In this document: positions 10,806 to 22,345 of the stretch, piece after piece
Layout of the letters: each line of letters opens with the position of its first letter
Numbering within the stretch: position 1 is the first letter of the stretch
Source: Dugong dugon
Taxonomy: Eukaryota; Chordata; Mammalia; Sirenia; Dugongidae
Length of the DNA: 64,000 nt
Reading direction: 5' to 3'
Assembly (NCBI GenBank): GCA_030035585.1
Contig: CM057469.1
Location: 119,390,650 to 119,454,649, forward strand
Position numbers and translations under genes: made by a program
Notes under the pieces: model-generated
What the model was told of the DNA's origin: nothing
What the model saw: the letters and a program-made list of their open reading frames with translations, nothing else
The model's database searches: none

Positions 10806-13347
10806 CATAGCTTAAAATTTACACAGGCAACAAGTTTTCTTCTGGAATAGCACCAGATATATTTCAGTTGAAATCATGTAGTGCGAAATCATGCAGTGTG
10901 AAATGTAGATAGGATTTCTGTGCTGAAAAATTTATGGGTCAATTTAGTGACCTTAGGCCTTCGCAGGTGCTCCACACATCTGGTTTTGAAAGGGACAGTG
11001 ACCACGCTGGTATGAAGACACAGTTATTGTTACAGATTAGGTGGAATCCACCCTTGCTTCTATTTCCACACACAGAGCTCTGAGCAAAATTACTCTCTGA
11101 AAACTGAAAAGTTTTGACATCTTTCTCTCGTTTTGTCCTTATTCCTTGAGACTACTGCCCTTTTTTAATTTGTTCCTATTCCATTTTTTTTTTAAATTAA
11201 GGGGAGGTCTATAATTATAACCACAGTTTCCATTCAAGTTTAACTGAAAACAGTTAACACATTACCTTCCAAGGCTATTTGAATACTTAACAAGTATAAA
11301 AAATTTCCTTAAATGGCTTGTATTTTAACAATGAAATTTCAGGCCCCTTATACTTCATTCATTTAACAAGTGTTTACTGAGTGCTTTATGTGCCAGAACC
11401 TAGTCTAGAACCTGAGGTTATGAAAATGTGTGGGAGGCAGAGAAGTAAATGACTACGAATTGCATGTAATATAGATAATCCTGATTGTTCTGGGAGCATA
11501 GAGAAAGGACATTTAATTTGGCCTGGAATGTGTGTATGTGTGTGTGTGAGTGTGTGTGTAACAAGGTAGGTTTGAGAAAATGTTTGTCTGGAATGATGGC
11601 ATGAGTTAGTCTTGAGGGTCCAGAAATAATTATTTGGATGAAAGCAATTGACTGAGAAAAGACTGAGGACCGGCATTCCAAACGGAACAATGACATGTAC
11701 AGAGGTACAGAAAGAAGAGAAAGAGGAGCACATTTTAGGATTAAAACGTGTTTTGAAGGGGCAAAGGGATGGGGGAAGAGATATGGAAGAGTGAGGAAAA
11801 GGTAAGCAGAAACAACCAATGGTGTTCACCTTCTGAAAGTAGATGACTAAGGTGTGCCATTCTAAAAGAGAGGGAATTGTTGTTTGCTTTGCTTTAAGGT
11901 TACCGAGGACCAGAGGCAATTTAGTCTTCTTTTTAACAGTGATTTGTGAGGGAAGAAGAAAACAAAAAGGAGGGAAACCAGACAAGACTGTGCAGGTCAA
12001 GTAAGCCACATCTTTGGGTTGAATTTACTCTGAAGATGACCAGTTTTTTATTCCTTTGTGTTACAGCCACTCTCAGTCTTAGAGATGGAATCTATTACAT
12101 CTGTGCAACAGTCAGGATTGCTCACATTTGACCATGGTATTATTGGCAAATATACATGAAGGGCAGTAGATATGGTAGAATAGAGAAGAGTAGGTGAGTT
12201 TATTATTGTTACCCAGCAAGTTATTAGCAGAGGTGGAAAGAAAAAAACAATCTTTTTTTTTTTTTAAACCAATAATCTGTTCAGTCTTTTCTAAAGGTGA
12301 GTGACAAAACTGGAAGCATCCTCCTTTCCATTGCCTTCCACAGCAGTGCATAATTCAGTGGAATTTAGTTATCAGAACCTACAGCTGCATCTTTATGCTT
12401 CTTGGAAGAATAAAAAAAGATAGGGAGGAAATACAAGCTCATTATTCTGTTTGTGATCAAGGGCAAACTTGAAATTAACTGTGTGCAAGTTTTCTCACAA
12501 TGATACATCTGGAAACTACTGTCCCAGAAGGACTATTTTTAATAGGTATCTTGTTGTTATAGTAATGTAAGTGATGCACACATAGACTGTAAGGTACATG
12601 ACCACTTAGCTTACTGCAATTCTCCAAAAAGGTAGAACCGTTAAACCAGTCTCACCATTAAGCTTGACAGTGTGCGATAATGAAGCAGCAAAACGTGAGA
12701 TCCCTACTCCCATTAGTAGAAACAACAGTCAGATCTCCTGTCTGAGTAGATCAGGAGGATCTGTGTTACAGTCATCAGGTTAAGATAGGCCATCAGCAAA
12801 CATGTAATATACTAAAGTCCTTATTTCTGCCAAGGAAGCCATATGGAAATTTACATGCATTTATGAAATTAACACTTTGTTAGTTATTCATTATCACTGA
12901 TGACTTCAAACAAGGTTGGGAACACATGGTTCATACTAAGAGAGCTGGATTTGCCAGAGACTTATCCATAAATTGGTATTTACTAATTTCAAACCCAAAC
13001 ACTGCCTCAATATTAATCGGTACTTTCTATTATTTTATTTTTTATTTTTACGTAAGTCATACTTGTATACATTTGAAACATCAAAACAGTAGTCAGATGT
13101 TTATTACAAAGTACAATAGTCCTCTGTTTCGTCGTTCCCCATCCTCCTGTCTTGATCTTTGGAGGCTACCGTATTCAGTTCTTTTACCTATGTCCTTCAA
13201 TGTTTTGTTTTCATATTTCTAAATTATCTGCTTTTAATTGCTATTTAATGATGAATACATTTAGATCATATTTACTGACTTTTATTGTTCTTGAGAACTA
13301 AGCTCTTCTATACCTCTACACAATTTCCAACTCTCCATCCTTCAACT
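10806..13347. other. Non-genic stretch with a short GT repeat
   Basis: No supported gene. An imperfect GT repeat lies at 11529-11562. A 207-codon minus frame (12009-11386) crosses that repeat and an old interspersed repeat and looks accidental. Around 12250 there is a T-run. The part from 13010 to 13300 is vaguely like an old L1 3' region, but I cannot support that call. Confidence 0.5.
11345..11800. repeat. Ancient mammalian interspersed repeat, L2-like
   Basis: The start resembles the common mammalian repeat motif 'CATTTAACAAGTGTTTACTGAG' in function and spacing (here at about 11359-11380), followed by a 'TGTGCCAG' box. The later part at about 11670-11720 resembles a second motif of the same old repeat. 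Family name and strand are uncertain. Confidence 0.35.
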
Positions 13348-13514
13348 GGAAACCCTGGTGGTGTAGTGGTTAAGAGCTATGGCTGCAAACCAAAAGGTAG
13401 GCGGTTTGAATCCACCAGGTGCTCCTTGGAAACCATAAGGGGCAGTTCTACTCTGTCTTAAAGGGTCACTATGAGTCAGAATCGACTTGACTGCGACAGT
13501 TTTTTTTTTTTTTT
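13348..13514 (+). mobile_element. AfroSINE (tRNA-derived SINE)
   Basis: The head carries an RNA polymerase III A box (around TGGTGTAGTGGTTAAG) and B box (around GGTTTGAATCC). These are followed by the conserved 'GGGGCAGTTCTACTCTGTC' body, a 'GGGTCACTATGAGTCAGAAT' 3' domain and a T-run at 13500-13514. The 3' domain matches the end of the RTE elements here. Only a weak target duplication is visible (ATCCTT on both sides). Confidence 0.93.
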
Positions 13515-15123
13515 ATCCTTAAGTTAGTTATGTCCAAATTTATATTTAAATTTTTTTTAATACTTAAAAAATACTGATGAGACAAGAAATGACTCCAGAG
13601 CAGATGTCCTTTCTCTTAAGGCATTTTTACAAAATACATCTGCCAATAAAATAAAAGAAAACAGATCTGCCAAAAATCTACTAATAGTTATTCCCAATGT
13701 TCAAACATAGTACCATTTCCATTATTTTTCTGAACATCTCACTCTCTGTTCCTCTGTCTTCCTATTTCATTTAATCCTGAGAAACTTGAGTTATGTTGTG
13801 TTGTATTGCACTGTACTGAATGACATTGTAGGCAAACCTTTACTCTCCAGAAGACTAAAAATATACTTATTTTGTCTTTATAACTGACTGATACTTGCCA
13901 AAGTACTGAATTCTAGTTTAAATAAGTTTCTCTCAGATTTGAAGTCCATTTTATTGTAAAATCCTAAGTTGTTATTAAGAAAAAAATAATGTTCTTTTTA
14001 TTCTCATTTCTTTCATATATGGTTTATTCTGCCTGTGCCTCTGAATACTTTTGGGCTATTTCTCTTTATTCCTGATATTCTGCAATTACTTGAGAATTTG
14101 ACTTGCTGTGAGCTTTTTATCATTCAATGTATGGCACATGCATTGATACTTCAGCCTGAAAATTCATGAAATTCAGTTCTGGTAAATGCTCATCTATTAT
14201 TTATTTGAAATTTCTCTACTTCCATTTGTCAACTTTTCTTTGTTTCAAATTCCTGTTATCTCTGGAGGTTGGACCTCTTTGGATTTATCCTCTTATTATC
14301 CATTTCACTGTCTTTTTTGTTCTACTTTCTAGATTTTCTTGACTATATATTCAAAACCTTTTCCCATTTTTCTGCTGTTACTTTAGTTCTTGTTGGCTTT
14401 TATTTTTTTTTCCTAATTGGAAATGATTTTTCTTCTTTTGAATTTTTAGAAGTGTTTTGCTTTTGTGTAATTAATCTAATATCTTATGTTCCATTACTGA
14501 ACTATTGTATATTTTTTCTTCTGTCTCCTGTACTGTTTGGTTTATTCAACTTCATGTTTTAGTCATTCATGTAAGCCCTCTTAAGTATCTGATGATCATC
14601 GACTATTCATAATCAAGAACGAGGCGCTGGAAAGTGGAAGTTAACAGCTGGAGAATGCTGACTAGAGGACTAGAAAGTAAGGCAATTGGATGGAGGGCTG
14701 GAGTTTTCTAAGGAAGATACCAAACTGCATATGCAATTATTTATTTTTTTCCATAACATTGAGTTTCTTCAGAATCTATCCTCCAGTCTTCATTTTGGGA
14801 GGGTATAGAATAACTGCATGGCAACAGAAGGGGCTTAACATGTCTTGTTGTCCAGTTTCAGCTTTCATTTTCTGGCCGTGTTTTCATTCTGTCACCTTAG
14901 TTCTCCACATCCTCCTCCTCTGCCACTGTATCCAGAATATCAGAGACTGTCAAGTAAAACACTTGAAAAAAATATTTTCTGACAGATTGGGTGAGATCAG
15001 TTACATGACTGTGAGGTTGGGGGTGAGGCAAGCAGATAGAGAAGGACACCCATGTCTTCTGATGATAGGGTTTGAATTAATTTCTCTGGTTTTAAGTTGA
15101 GGATTCTCCTACATCTTCCTCAG
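13515..15123. other. Non-genic stretch, T-rich
   Basis: No gene or repeat I can name. 14200-14560 is very T-rich and yields a hydrophobic 97-codon plus frame (14269-14562) that I attribute to composition. A 136-codon frame at 14690-15100 has no recognisable domain. Confidence 0.5.
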
Positions 15124-15577
15124 TGTATTGGATTGAATAATGACCCTACCCAACATTCATGTCCACCTGGAACCTATCAGTATGACCTGATTTGGAAATA
15201 GGGTCTTTGCAGATTTAATCACTTTAAGATGAAGTCATATTGAAGTAAAGTGGATCATAAACCCAATGTAATTGCTGTTCTTGCACAAAGAGAGTAAATT
15301 GGACACAAACATATATGGGAGAAGGCCATGTGAGAATGGAGGCAGGGACTGGCATGATGAATATACTAGGCAAGGAACACCAAAGATTGTCTTCAACTAT
15401 CAGAAGCTAGAAGAGACAAGGTGGGATTCTTTGCTAGAGCCTTCCAGAAAACATGGCCCTACTGATACCCTGATTTTGGAATTCTAGCCTCCAGAACTCT
15501 GAAAGACTAAATTTCTTTTATTTTAAGCCATTCTCTTTGTGGAAATTTGTTACAGAAGCCATGGGAAGCTACTATAC
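15124..15577 (+). mobile_element. Solo LTR of MaLR type (MLT1-like)
   Basis: It starts with TG and a GGATTGAAT-type box near 15131, and contains the family's 'GATTTGGAAATAGGGTCTTT' block (15189-15208). Further on it has 'CCAGAACTCTGAAAGACTAAA' in the polyadenylation region near 15490 and the terminal 'AAGCTACTATAC'. Length of about 450 bp fits. No internal retroviral sequence is present, so it is a solo LTR. No clear 5-bp target duplication remains. Confidence 0.85.
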
Positions 15578-15826
15578 TTGGTAATCTATTCCTTCGGGCC
15601 AAGTTTTTTGGAACTTTTGTTCTGTAAAACTTTCTTCTTGTAACCCTCTCACTGTAGGCACTCACTCTGGCCTGTGAATTCAGATGAGGTTCCTCTGACC
15701 TGCTATGTCAGTTAGTAATTCTCTTCTGTCCTCCTTCCATTTTGCTGGACACTGTTGATATATTGGGCCCATTGATGCATAATACTTACTGGTTTATACT
15801 TTTACTGATCCCCATCATTTTTATTT

Positions 15827-16043
15827 GGAGTCCTTGGGAAGTACAAACGGTTAATGTGCTTGGCTGATAAACAAAAGGCTGTAGATTCAAGTCCACCCAG
15901 AGATGTCTCAAAAGAAAGACCTAGTGATCTACTTCCAAAAAAAAAAAAAAAAAAAAAAATCGGCCATTGAAAACCCTATAGAGCACAGATCTCTTCTGAA
16001 AAACATTGGGTTACCACAAGTCAAACTTAATTGGACCACAACG
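15827..16043 (+). mobile_element. AfroSINE, older longer variant
   Basis: A tRNA-like head is followed by a middle segment with an A-run (15938-15959), a 'GAAAACCCTATAGAGCACAG' body and a diverged 3' domain ending near 'AATTGGACCACAACG'. This copy is more diverged than the one at 13348. Confidence 0.85.
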
Positions 16044-16827
16044 TTTTTTCTTTTTTTAATTTTTATTACAATGTGATTTGCAGAGAAATAGGAGATAAAT
16101 TGCTTCCTTCAATTTATCATGTTTAACTCTAAGTCCAGATGTGGTATATTTTTCCTCTGCATTTTTTAGAAAGACTAAATCACTGTTGAACTAACTCGTA
16201 ATTAAGACAGACTTTTCAACTGTTTAAATTACAGTTTTCCTTCTCAAAGCAGTTTTGAGTTGATTGGCAGAAATCCATTTCCATGCTTTTCAGTACAATC
16301 TCACTTCTTTCAGCTTTGCAGCAGTCTCTGGTTGTTAGATGTCTAAAGTGACAGAGAAAAGTATCCAAAGGCAAAAATACCTTGTAGAAGAAAGGACCCT
16401 AAAATATCTGCCTAATGAAATAGCTTTTTATTTTCCTTCCATCTGACTAACAGGGAAAAAAAAAAGTCAATTCAAGAACGGACAAAAATATATCAACAGA
16501 TATCATTAAAAACACATTCATGTCAATGTTAAGTAAGTTCCCATCAATTGTAATGGGACATTTATTTAGGTATAAAGTAAGGAAATAAAAACAGAATGAT
16601 GTAGGGCACATTGCAATCCATTTAGGAGAAGTTTATCGTTTCCATAATAAAATCATAATGCATTTCAGATGCATGATTTATCACCAGATTATTGGAGAAA
16701 CATTCCTTCACTTTTGCTTTGAATCCTGCTATCCGGTACCTTGGCACACAGAATGCCTTACTCATCAACGTTTAGAAGTTGAACTCTTAGAGGAAACAGT
16801 ATTGGCAAGTGTGGATTTTTACCTTTA
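16044..16827. other. Non-genic stretch, nothing recognised
   Basis: AT-rich DNA between an AfroSINE and a TA-rich microsatellite. I see no gene or named repeat. Confidence 0.5.
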
Positions 16828-16914
16828 CCAAATATATATATATTTTATATATATATATATTTTTTATATATATATAAAATTTTATATATATATAAAATAT
16901 ATTTTTATACACTT
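16828..16914. repeat. (TA)n-rich simple repeat with T and A interruptions
   Basis: Alternating TA runs are broken by short T-runs and A-runs. Much of it is self-complementary and could form hairpins. It creates a chance Tyr/Ile-rich frame. Confidence 0.9.
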
Positions 16915-16950
16915 TCTAGAAGAGTAGAAACATACATATGTATATATATT

Positions 16951-17153
16951 AGCCCTGATTATGCAGCGCATGACTGTTAACCAAAGATTGGCAGTTCAAA
17001 CACACCACCTGCTCCATGGGAGAAAGATATGGCAGTCTGCTGCTTCCATAAATATTTCAGCTTTGGATGCCCTATGGGGCAGTTCTACTCTCTCCTATAG
17101 TATCGCTATGAGTCAGAATCAACTCCGTGGAAACCGGTCAGAGTGGTGTTTGG
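16951..17153 (+). mobile_element. AfroSINE, long variant
   Basis: The tRNA-like head runs into an extra middle segment ('GGCAGTCTGCTGCTTCCATA' region), then 'GGGGCAGTTCTACTC' and 'TCGCTATGAGTCAGAATCAA'. It lies just downstream of the TA-rich repeat. Confidence 0.9.
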
Positions 17154-17404
17154 CTGCCCTAGGAAATGAATACAATCAACTGTGAAAATTAAAGCTAAGA
17201 AGATTTCTTCTGTCTGAGATGTTTTTAAATTATCATAACCCAAAAGTTTTACTGTTAGATTTATACATAAAATGGGCATATTTAATGCCAGTTAAAGAGA
17301 TACTATATACTTATTTTCAAATTCTTATATTATAAGAAAATCCCTAGGACAGTGAAAAATTCTCATAACTTTCTTAGACCACCCTCTTTTAAATTTTAAA
17401 ATGT

Positions 17405-17545
17405 TGTGAATTTGGAGATCCATTTCATCATTTCGTATTCAGGAATTGGAGTCTCTATCTGGTGAATGGCTTGGCCAAGGTAGCACTAATACCTATTCTT
17501 CAGTCCAAGTAAACTCAGCAGTCCCAGATACACTATTCTCATTAA
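17405..17545 (-). mobile_element. MIR SINE, diverged
   Basis: On the plus strand the order runs like a reversed MIR: a diverged 'CATTTCATCATTT' segment, then 'GGCTTGGCCAAGGTAGCAC' (compare the MIR 'TTGCCCAAGGTCACAC' box), then the 3' part. It lies just beside the RTE at 17560. Confidence 0.5.
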
Positions 17546-17559
17546 GGTCAGTGGATTTT

Positions 17560-19130
17560 TACAGTAGATTTGCCCAATGCAATGCATCATTTGATCTCTT
17601 GACTGCTGCTTCCATGAGTGTTGATTGTGGACCCAAATAAAATTAAATCCTTAACAACTTCAGTCTTTTCTTCATTCATCACATTGTTGCTTATTGCTCC
17701 AGTTGTAAGAATTTTGGTTTTCTTCATGTTGAGGTATAATCCATATTGAAGGCTGTGGTCTTTGATCTTCATCAGAAGTGTTTCAAGTCCTCTTCACTTT
17801 CAGCAAGCAAGGTTGTGTCATCTGCATATTTCAGGTTGTTAATGAGGCTTCCTCCTGTCCTAATGCTGCATTCTTCCTCATATAGTCCAGCTTCTTGGAT
17901 TATTTGATCAGCAAACAGATTAAATACGTATGAGTCACACTTTTCTTGATTTTAAACCATGAACATCCCCTAATTCTGTTCAAATTACTGCCTCTGAGTC
18001 CAAGTACAGATTCTTCATGAACACAATTTAGTGTTTTGGAATTCTCATTCTTTGCAATGTTATCCATAATTTGTTATGATCCACACAGTTGAATGCCTTT
18101 GCATAGTCCATAAAACACAGGTAAACATATTTCTAGTATTCTCTGCTTTCAGGCATGAGCCATCTGACATCAGCAATGATATCCCTTGTTCCATGTCCTC
18201 TTCCGAACCAGCTTGAATTTCTGGTAGTTCCTTGTCAATGTACTGCTGTAAACACTTCCGAATGATCCTCAGCAAAATTTTACTTCTGTGTGATAATAAT
18301 GATATTATTTGATAATTTTCACATTTGTTTGGATGACCTTTCTTGGGAATAAGCATAAATAAATATGGATGTCTTCCAGTCAGTTCACCAGGTAGTTGTC
18401 TTCCAAATTTCTTGTCATAGATGAGCGAGCACTTCCAGTACTACATCCATTTGTTGTAACGTCTCAATTGGTATTCAGTCAGTTCCTGGAGCCTTGTTTT
18501 TTACCAATACCTTCAGTGCAGCTTGGCCCTCTTCTTTCGATACCATAGGTTCTTGATCATATGCTACCTCCTGAAATGGTTGAACATCGACCAACTCTTT
18601 TGCTACAGTGACTGTGTATTCCTTCCATCTTCTTTAGGTGCTTCCTGAGTCATTTAATATTTTCCCTGAAGAATCCTTCAATATTGCAATATTTCTTCTT
18701 TTTGTTTTAGCCACTCTATATTGAAGAGCAATTTTCAGAGTTTATTTTGACATTTATTTTGGTCTCTTCTTGCTTTCCTGTCTTTTAATGAACTCTTGCT
18801 TTCTTCATGTATGTTGTCCTTGATGTCATTCCGTAACTTGTCTGGTTTTCAGTCATTAGTGTTCAGTGCATCAAATCTATTCTTGAGATGTTCTCTAAAT
18901 TCAGATAAGATATACCCAAGGTCATACTTTGGCTCTCGTGAACTTGTTCTAATTCTCTTTATTTTCAGCCTGAACTTGCATATCAGCAATTGATGGTTTG
19001 TTCCGTGGTCGGTCCCTGGCCTTGTTCTGACTGATTATATTGAGCTATTCCATCGTCCCTTTTTAGAGATGTAGTCAATTTGATTCCTGTGTATTCCATC
19101 TGACAAGGTCCACCTGTTTACTCGTCGTTT
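17560..19130 (-). mobile_element. RTE LINE, 3' segment of a 5'-inverted copy
   Basis: Minus-strand match to the RTE from the middle of the element towards its 3' end. It covers the linker and most of the reverse transcriptase. The catalytic Tyr-Ala-Asp-Asp codons are preserved at 17828-17817, although the frame has stops. The last part of the element, about 0.7 kb including the tail, is missing at 17560. It abuts the plus-strand RTE 5' segment at 19126-19130, and the two pieces are complementary parts of one element. Confidence 0.9.
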
Positions 19131-20042
19131 TCGTACTATGGTGGCTTTTGTGTTGCTGTGACACTGGAAGCTTTGCCTTCGGTATTTCAAATAACAGCAG
19201 GGTCACCCTTGGTGGATAGGTTTCAGTGGAGCTTCCAGACTAAGACAGACTAGGAAGAAGGACCTGGCAGTCTAATTCTGAAAAAAATTGGCCATGAAAA
19301 CCTTATAAATAGTAGTGAAACATTGTCTGATACAGTGCCAGAAGATGAGCCCTTCAGGTTGGAAAGCACTCAAAATATGACTGGGGAAGAGTTTCCTCCA
19401 CAGAATAGAGTTGACCTTAATGACGTAGATGGAGTCAAGCTTTCAGGATCTTCATTTGCTGATGTGGCATGACTCCAAAGTATTATTAATATCCATTAAT
19501 AATCATAACATGGAATGTATAAAGTATGAATCTAGGAAAACTAGAAGTCGCCACAAATGAAATGGAATGCATAAGTATTAATATCCTAGGCATTAGTGAG
19601 CTGAAATGGTCTATAATTGGCCATTTTGAATCAGCAAATCATATGGTCTACTATGCTCAGAATGACAAATTGAAGAGGAATGGCATTGCGTTCATCATCA
19701 AAAAGAACATTTCAAGACCTATCCTGAAGTACAAACCTATCAGTGATAAGATAATACCCATATGCCTAAAAGGAAGACCAGTTACTACTATTCTTCAAAT
19801 TTATGTACCAACCACTAAGGCCATAGATGAAGAAATTGAAGATTTTTACCAACTTCTGCAGTCTGAAATTGATCAAACATGCAATCAAGGTGCATTGATA
19901 ATTACTGGTGATTCGAATGTGAAAGTTGGGAATAAAGAAGAAGGATTGGTAGTTGGAATATACGGCCTTGGTGATCGAAAGGATGCCAGAGATTGCACGA
20001 TAGAATTTGGAAGGCCAATAATTTCTTCATTGCAAATACCTT
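19126..20042 (+). mobile_element. RTE LINE, inverted 5' segment
   Basis: Plus-strand match to the RTE 5'UTR and endonuclease, aligned with 7679 onward. It ends at 20042 in the region that the neighbouring minus segment continues after a gap of only about 12 bases. The junction shares GTTT between the two segments. This is the structure expected from twin priming. Confidence 0.9.
19526..20042 (+). pseudogene. RTE endonuclease domain fragment, open frame
   Basis: A long open frame begins at the Met of Met-Asn-Leu-Gly-Lys and runs through the APE-like endonuclease. Visible blocks are Ile-Leu-Gly-Ile-Ser-Glu-Leu-Lys-Trp, His-Phe-Glu-Ser, Val-Tyr-Tyr-Ala and a Thr-Gly-Asp-Ser-Asn box where Thr-Gly-Asp-Trp-Asn is expected. 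About 170 codons are RTE; the frame then continues by chance into unrelated DNA until 20155. It is only the N-terminal part of a protein of about 900 residues, so it cannot act in retrotransposition. Confidence 0.85.
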
Positions 20043-20312
20043 ATGAAATAATAACTAATAATTATTGTGTCAAAAGTATGTACCACCACTTTAAGCACTA
20101 CACACAAAATAGCATTTTGTCTCCACAATGTTCTTATGAAGTAGGTGCTTATTAGACTTAACAACATTCTGTGAGACAGTGTTTTCATTTTGCAGGGGAG
20201 GAAAGTTAGACTTATAAACATTGTTGCTTATGGTCACACAGGAAGTGACAGTATCAAGATTCAGACTCTGATAGGTCTGAGTCTAAAGGCCCAGCTCTCA
20301 ACTATTATGTTA
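20043..20312 (-). mobile_element. MIR SINE, long copy
   Basis: On the plus strand it reads as a reversed MIR: an 'AATAATAACTAATAATTATT' end, a 'GTTCTTATGAAGTAGGTGCT' box, a diverged 'TTTGCAGGGGAGGAAA' box, then 'TTATGGTCACACAGGAAGTG' and a diverged 3' end. Confidence 0.75.
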
Positions 20313-20879
20313 TTCTCTCTCTCGATCTGAATGAGGGGTGAGCTTCAGCCATTGACATGGAAGAGGCATTTGGCTTGAGGTAGGAATACAGAACCATGCA
20401 ACAGAGATGTAGAAGCCTACAGAGAGTTAGGATTCTGGAAAGAAACTGCCACTTGTTGAGGAGGTCATTACTAATTTTAATTTTAAAAGTGATGATAAGA
20501 AATGAGGAGTGAATGGAGATGGGTTAAGCCACCTAAAGTAGGCCTTAAAATAAGGGAGCCCTGATGTCCTGGCTTTGCCACTTATTAGCTGGAAATCTTA
20601 AGCAAGTTATTTATCTTCTCTTGGTGTCAACATCCTCAGAAACCCATCACCTCTCTCCTACTCCATGTCTTTACCATAACATTACATCTATTTTTCCTAT
20701 ATTCCTTTCTGCTGGATCACTTCTAACATCATTTAAACATGATAAAACATCTCTTATTAAAAGTAGCAACATCAAAAACAACAGTATTTCTTTCCAGCCA
20801 CAATTCTACCTGTTTACCCCTCTGCATAGCAAAAGACCTTAAAAAAGTTGTGTAGTGCTTTGTATCCATTTCTTACACC
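20313..20879. other. Non-genic stretch with a short MIR piece
   Basis: No supported gene. A plus-strand MIR fragment, 20555-20640, shows 'TGACTTTGCCACTTATTAG'-type spacing (here GGCTTTGCCACTTATTAGC) followed by 'AAGCAAGTTATTTATCTTC'. The 92-codon plus frame at 20564-20842 begins inside that MIR and is not credible. Confidence 0.5.
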
Positions 20880-21876
20880 CTAGTCTCTTCCTTTTTAAAA
20901 TGGTTAATGTGAAATACAGCATGTATTTTTTAAATGTGTAAAACAGTGTATTAAGAAAGAAGAAACAAAATGAATAGCCATGTTATCACTTTTCGGCTTA
21001 AGAAGTGAAAAGTTACTAGTATCTCAAGGGCAGCTTATGTGTGCCTGTACCCAGTACCATCCCTCAGCAGTGAAAGGTGTCCTGATTATTTTGTTAATTG
21101 TTCTTTATTTTTATTTATAGTTTTATTACATACGTATATATTCCTAAATAATATCTTGTTTAGTTCTATTTTTGAAATTTACATTGATGTAATCATTCTG
21201 TGGGAAATCTGGTGGTGCAGTGGTTAAGAGCTTGCCTGATAACCAACAGCTTGGCAGTTTGAGTCCACCAGCCACTTCTTGAAAACCCTACGGGGCAGTT
21301 CTACTCTGTCCTGTAGGGTCACTACGAGACAGAATCAACTTCGCAGCAACGGTTTGGTTTGATTTGATAATCATTCAGTGTGTATTTTTTGGTAAATTGC
21401 TACTTAATTGCTATGTTTATTGAGAGACAAACAAACTGATATAGTAGCTACAGTTAATTCATTTGTTCTGCTGTACATTCTTCAATTATATAAATAGATG
21501 CAAATTTACTTCTCCATTTAACTGTTAATGGACATTTGGGTTGTTTCCAAGTGATGTAATAAACAGGGCTGCTACATTCTTTAATACATATTCCAGTCAA
21601 AAAATTGCAAGAATTTCTGTGAAGAATATGCTTATGAGTGGACTTAAAAAGAGTTTAAATTTACTACTAAAGCAAAAGTTTCCAAAGTGATTGAGCCAAT
21701 TATTACTTCAATTGGCATATAGTAAGAGTTTTCTTTGCTCCTTAAACTTATAAAGAGATTGAATTGCTTAATTTAAAAGTTTTGTCAACATTTTCAAATT
21801 GTCCATTTTTTAACTGAGTCCCTTGTCTACTTTATTATAGAGATGTGGGATTTCCCTATATGTTATGGATAGTCAT
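20880..21876 (-). mobile_element. Old L1 (L1M-type) 3' region, split by a SINE
   Basis: Minus-strand similarity to old L1 C-terminal ORF2 and 3'UTR is visible in pieces. The clearest is 'TTAATGGACATTTGGGTTG' at about 21527-21545, followed by the 'CAAGTGATGTAATAAACAGG'-type spacing. A TTGTCCATTTTTTAACTGAG box lies near 21800. An AfroSINE at 21199-21367 interrupts it with target duplications, and the flanks join cleanly. Confidence 0.65.
21199..21367 (+). mobile_element. AfroSINE with 9-bp target duplication
   Basis: Head with A box 'TGGTGCAGTGGTTAAG' and a B box, body 'GGGGCAGTTCTACTCTGTCC', and 3' domain ending near 'GCAACGGTTTGGTTTG'. TAATCATTC occurs on both sides (21190-21198 and 21368-21376). 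It sits inside the old L1 at 20880-21876. Confidence 0.93.
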
Positions 21877-22149
21877 CTAGTGATGATTAAGTACAATTAA
21901 ATACTTTCTCTCAATTCATTTTCATATTTGAATGTGAATAGTCACCATGAAGGGAATGTGAACTTAATTAAGGTGAATCTTTTCTAAAAAGAGTAAAAAA
22001 GAGATCCTGAATTAACTATTATTGGCTACTAACACTCTCAGAAGTTGGTAGAATGAATGCTTCTTGGAGGGGAAATCTGGGTGACAATCAACATTGTTTA
22101 CTGTGCACGCACATTCATACACGCAAACACATATGCGTAGGCACATCTT

Positions 22150-22345
22150 AGAAAAACTACTGAAAACCACCATCAAAGAGAACATCATCAATGCCATCTA
22201 AGACAATGGTCATTCCTTTTGAAAAACAGCACTGAGACTTACAACTGACTTCACATTAGAAATTATAAAACCCGGAATAAAATGCAATGGCATCCTTAAA
22301 ATATGAGAAGAAGCACTGAATATAGATGAAGTGAGCACAGCACAA
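22150..22345 (+). mobile_element. Fragment of old L1/HAL1 ORF1-like sequence
   Basis: A stretch resembles the C-terminal ORF1 region of old L1 and HAL1. Near 22220 there is an 'AACAGCACTGAGACTTACAA' box followed by 'CTGACTTCACATTAGAAA'. It is heavily diverged. HAL1 elements carry an ORF1-like gene without ORF2 downstream, but this fragment is too short to tell them apart. Confidence 0.45.

Noticed and set aside
11386..12009. 207-codon minus-strand frame, Thr/His-rich stretch
   Set aside because: It reads the complement of the GT repeat (giving Thr-His repeats) and crosses an old interspersed repeat. No domain, splice sites or promoter are visible.
13348..13440. Possible tRNA gene from A and B boxes
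   Set aside because: The boxes belong to an AfroSINE head followed by the SINE body and RTE-like 3' end; there is no full cloverleaf and many copies exist in this window.
14269..15100. Hydrophobic frames of 97 and 136 codons resembling membrane proteins
   Set aside because: T-rich DNA yields Phe/Leu runs. No consistent domain or gene context is present.
15272..15487. 71-codon frame with Glu/Arg-rich composition
   Set aside because: It is inside the MLT1-like LTR at 15124-15577.
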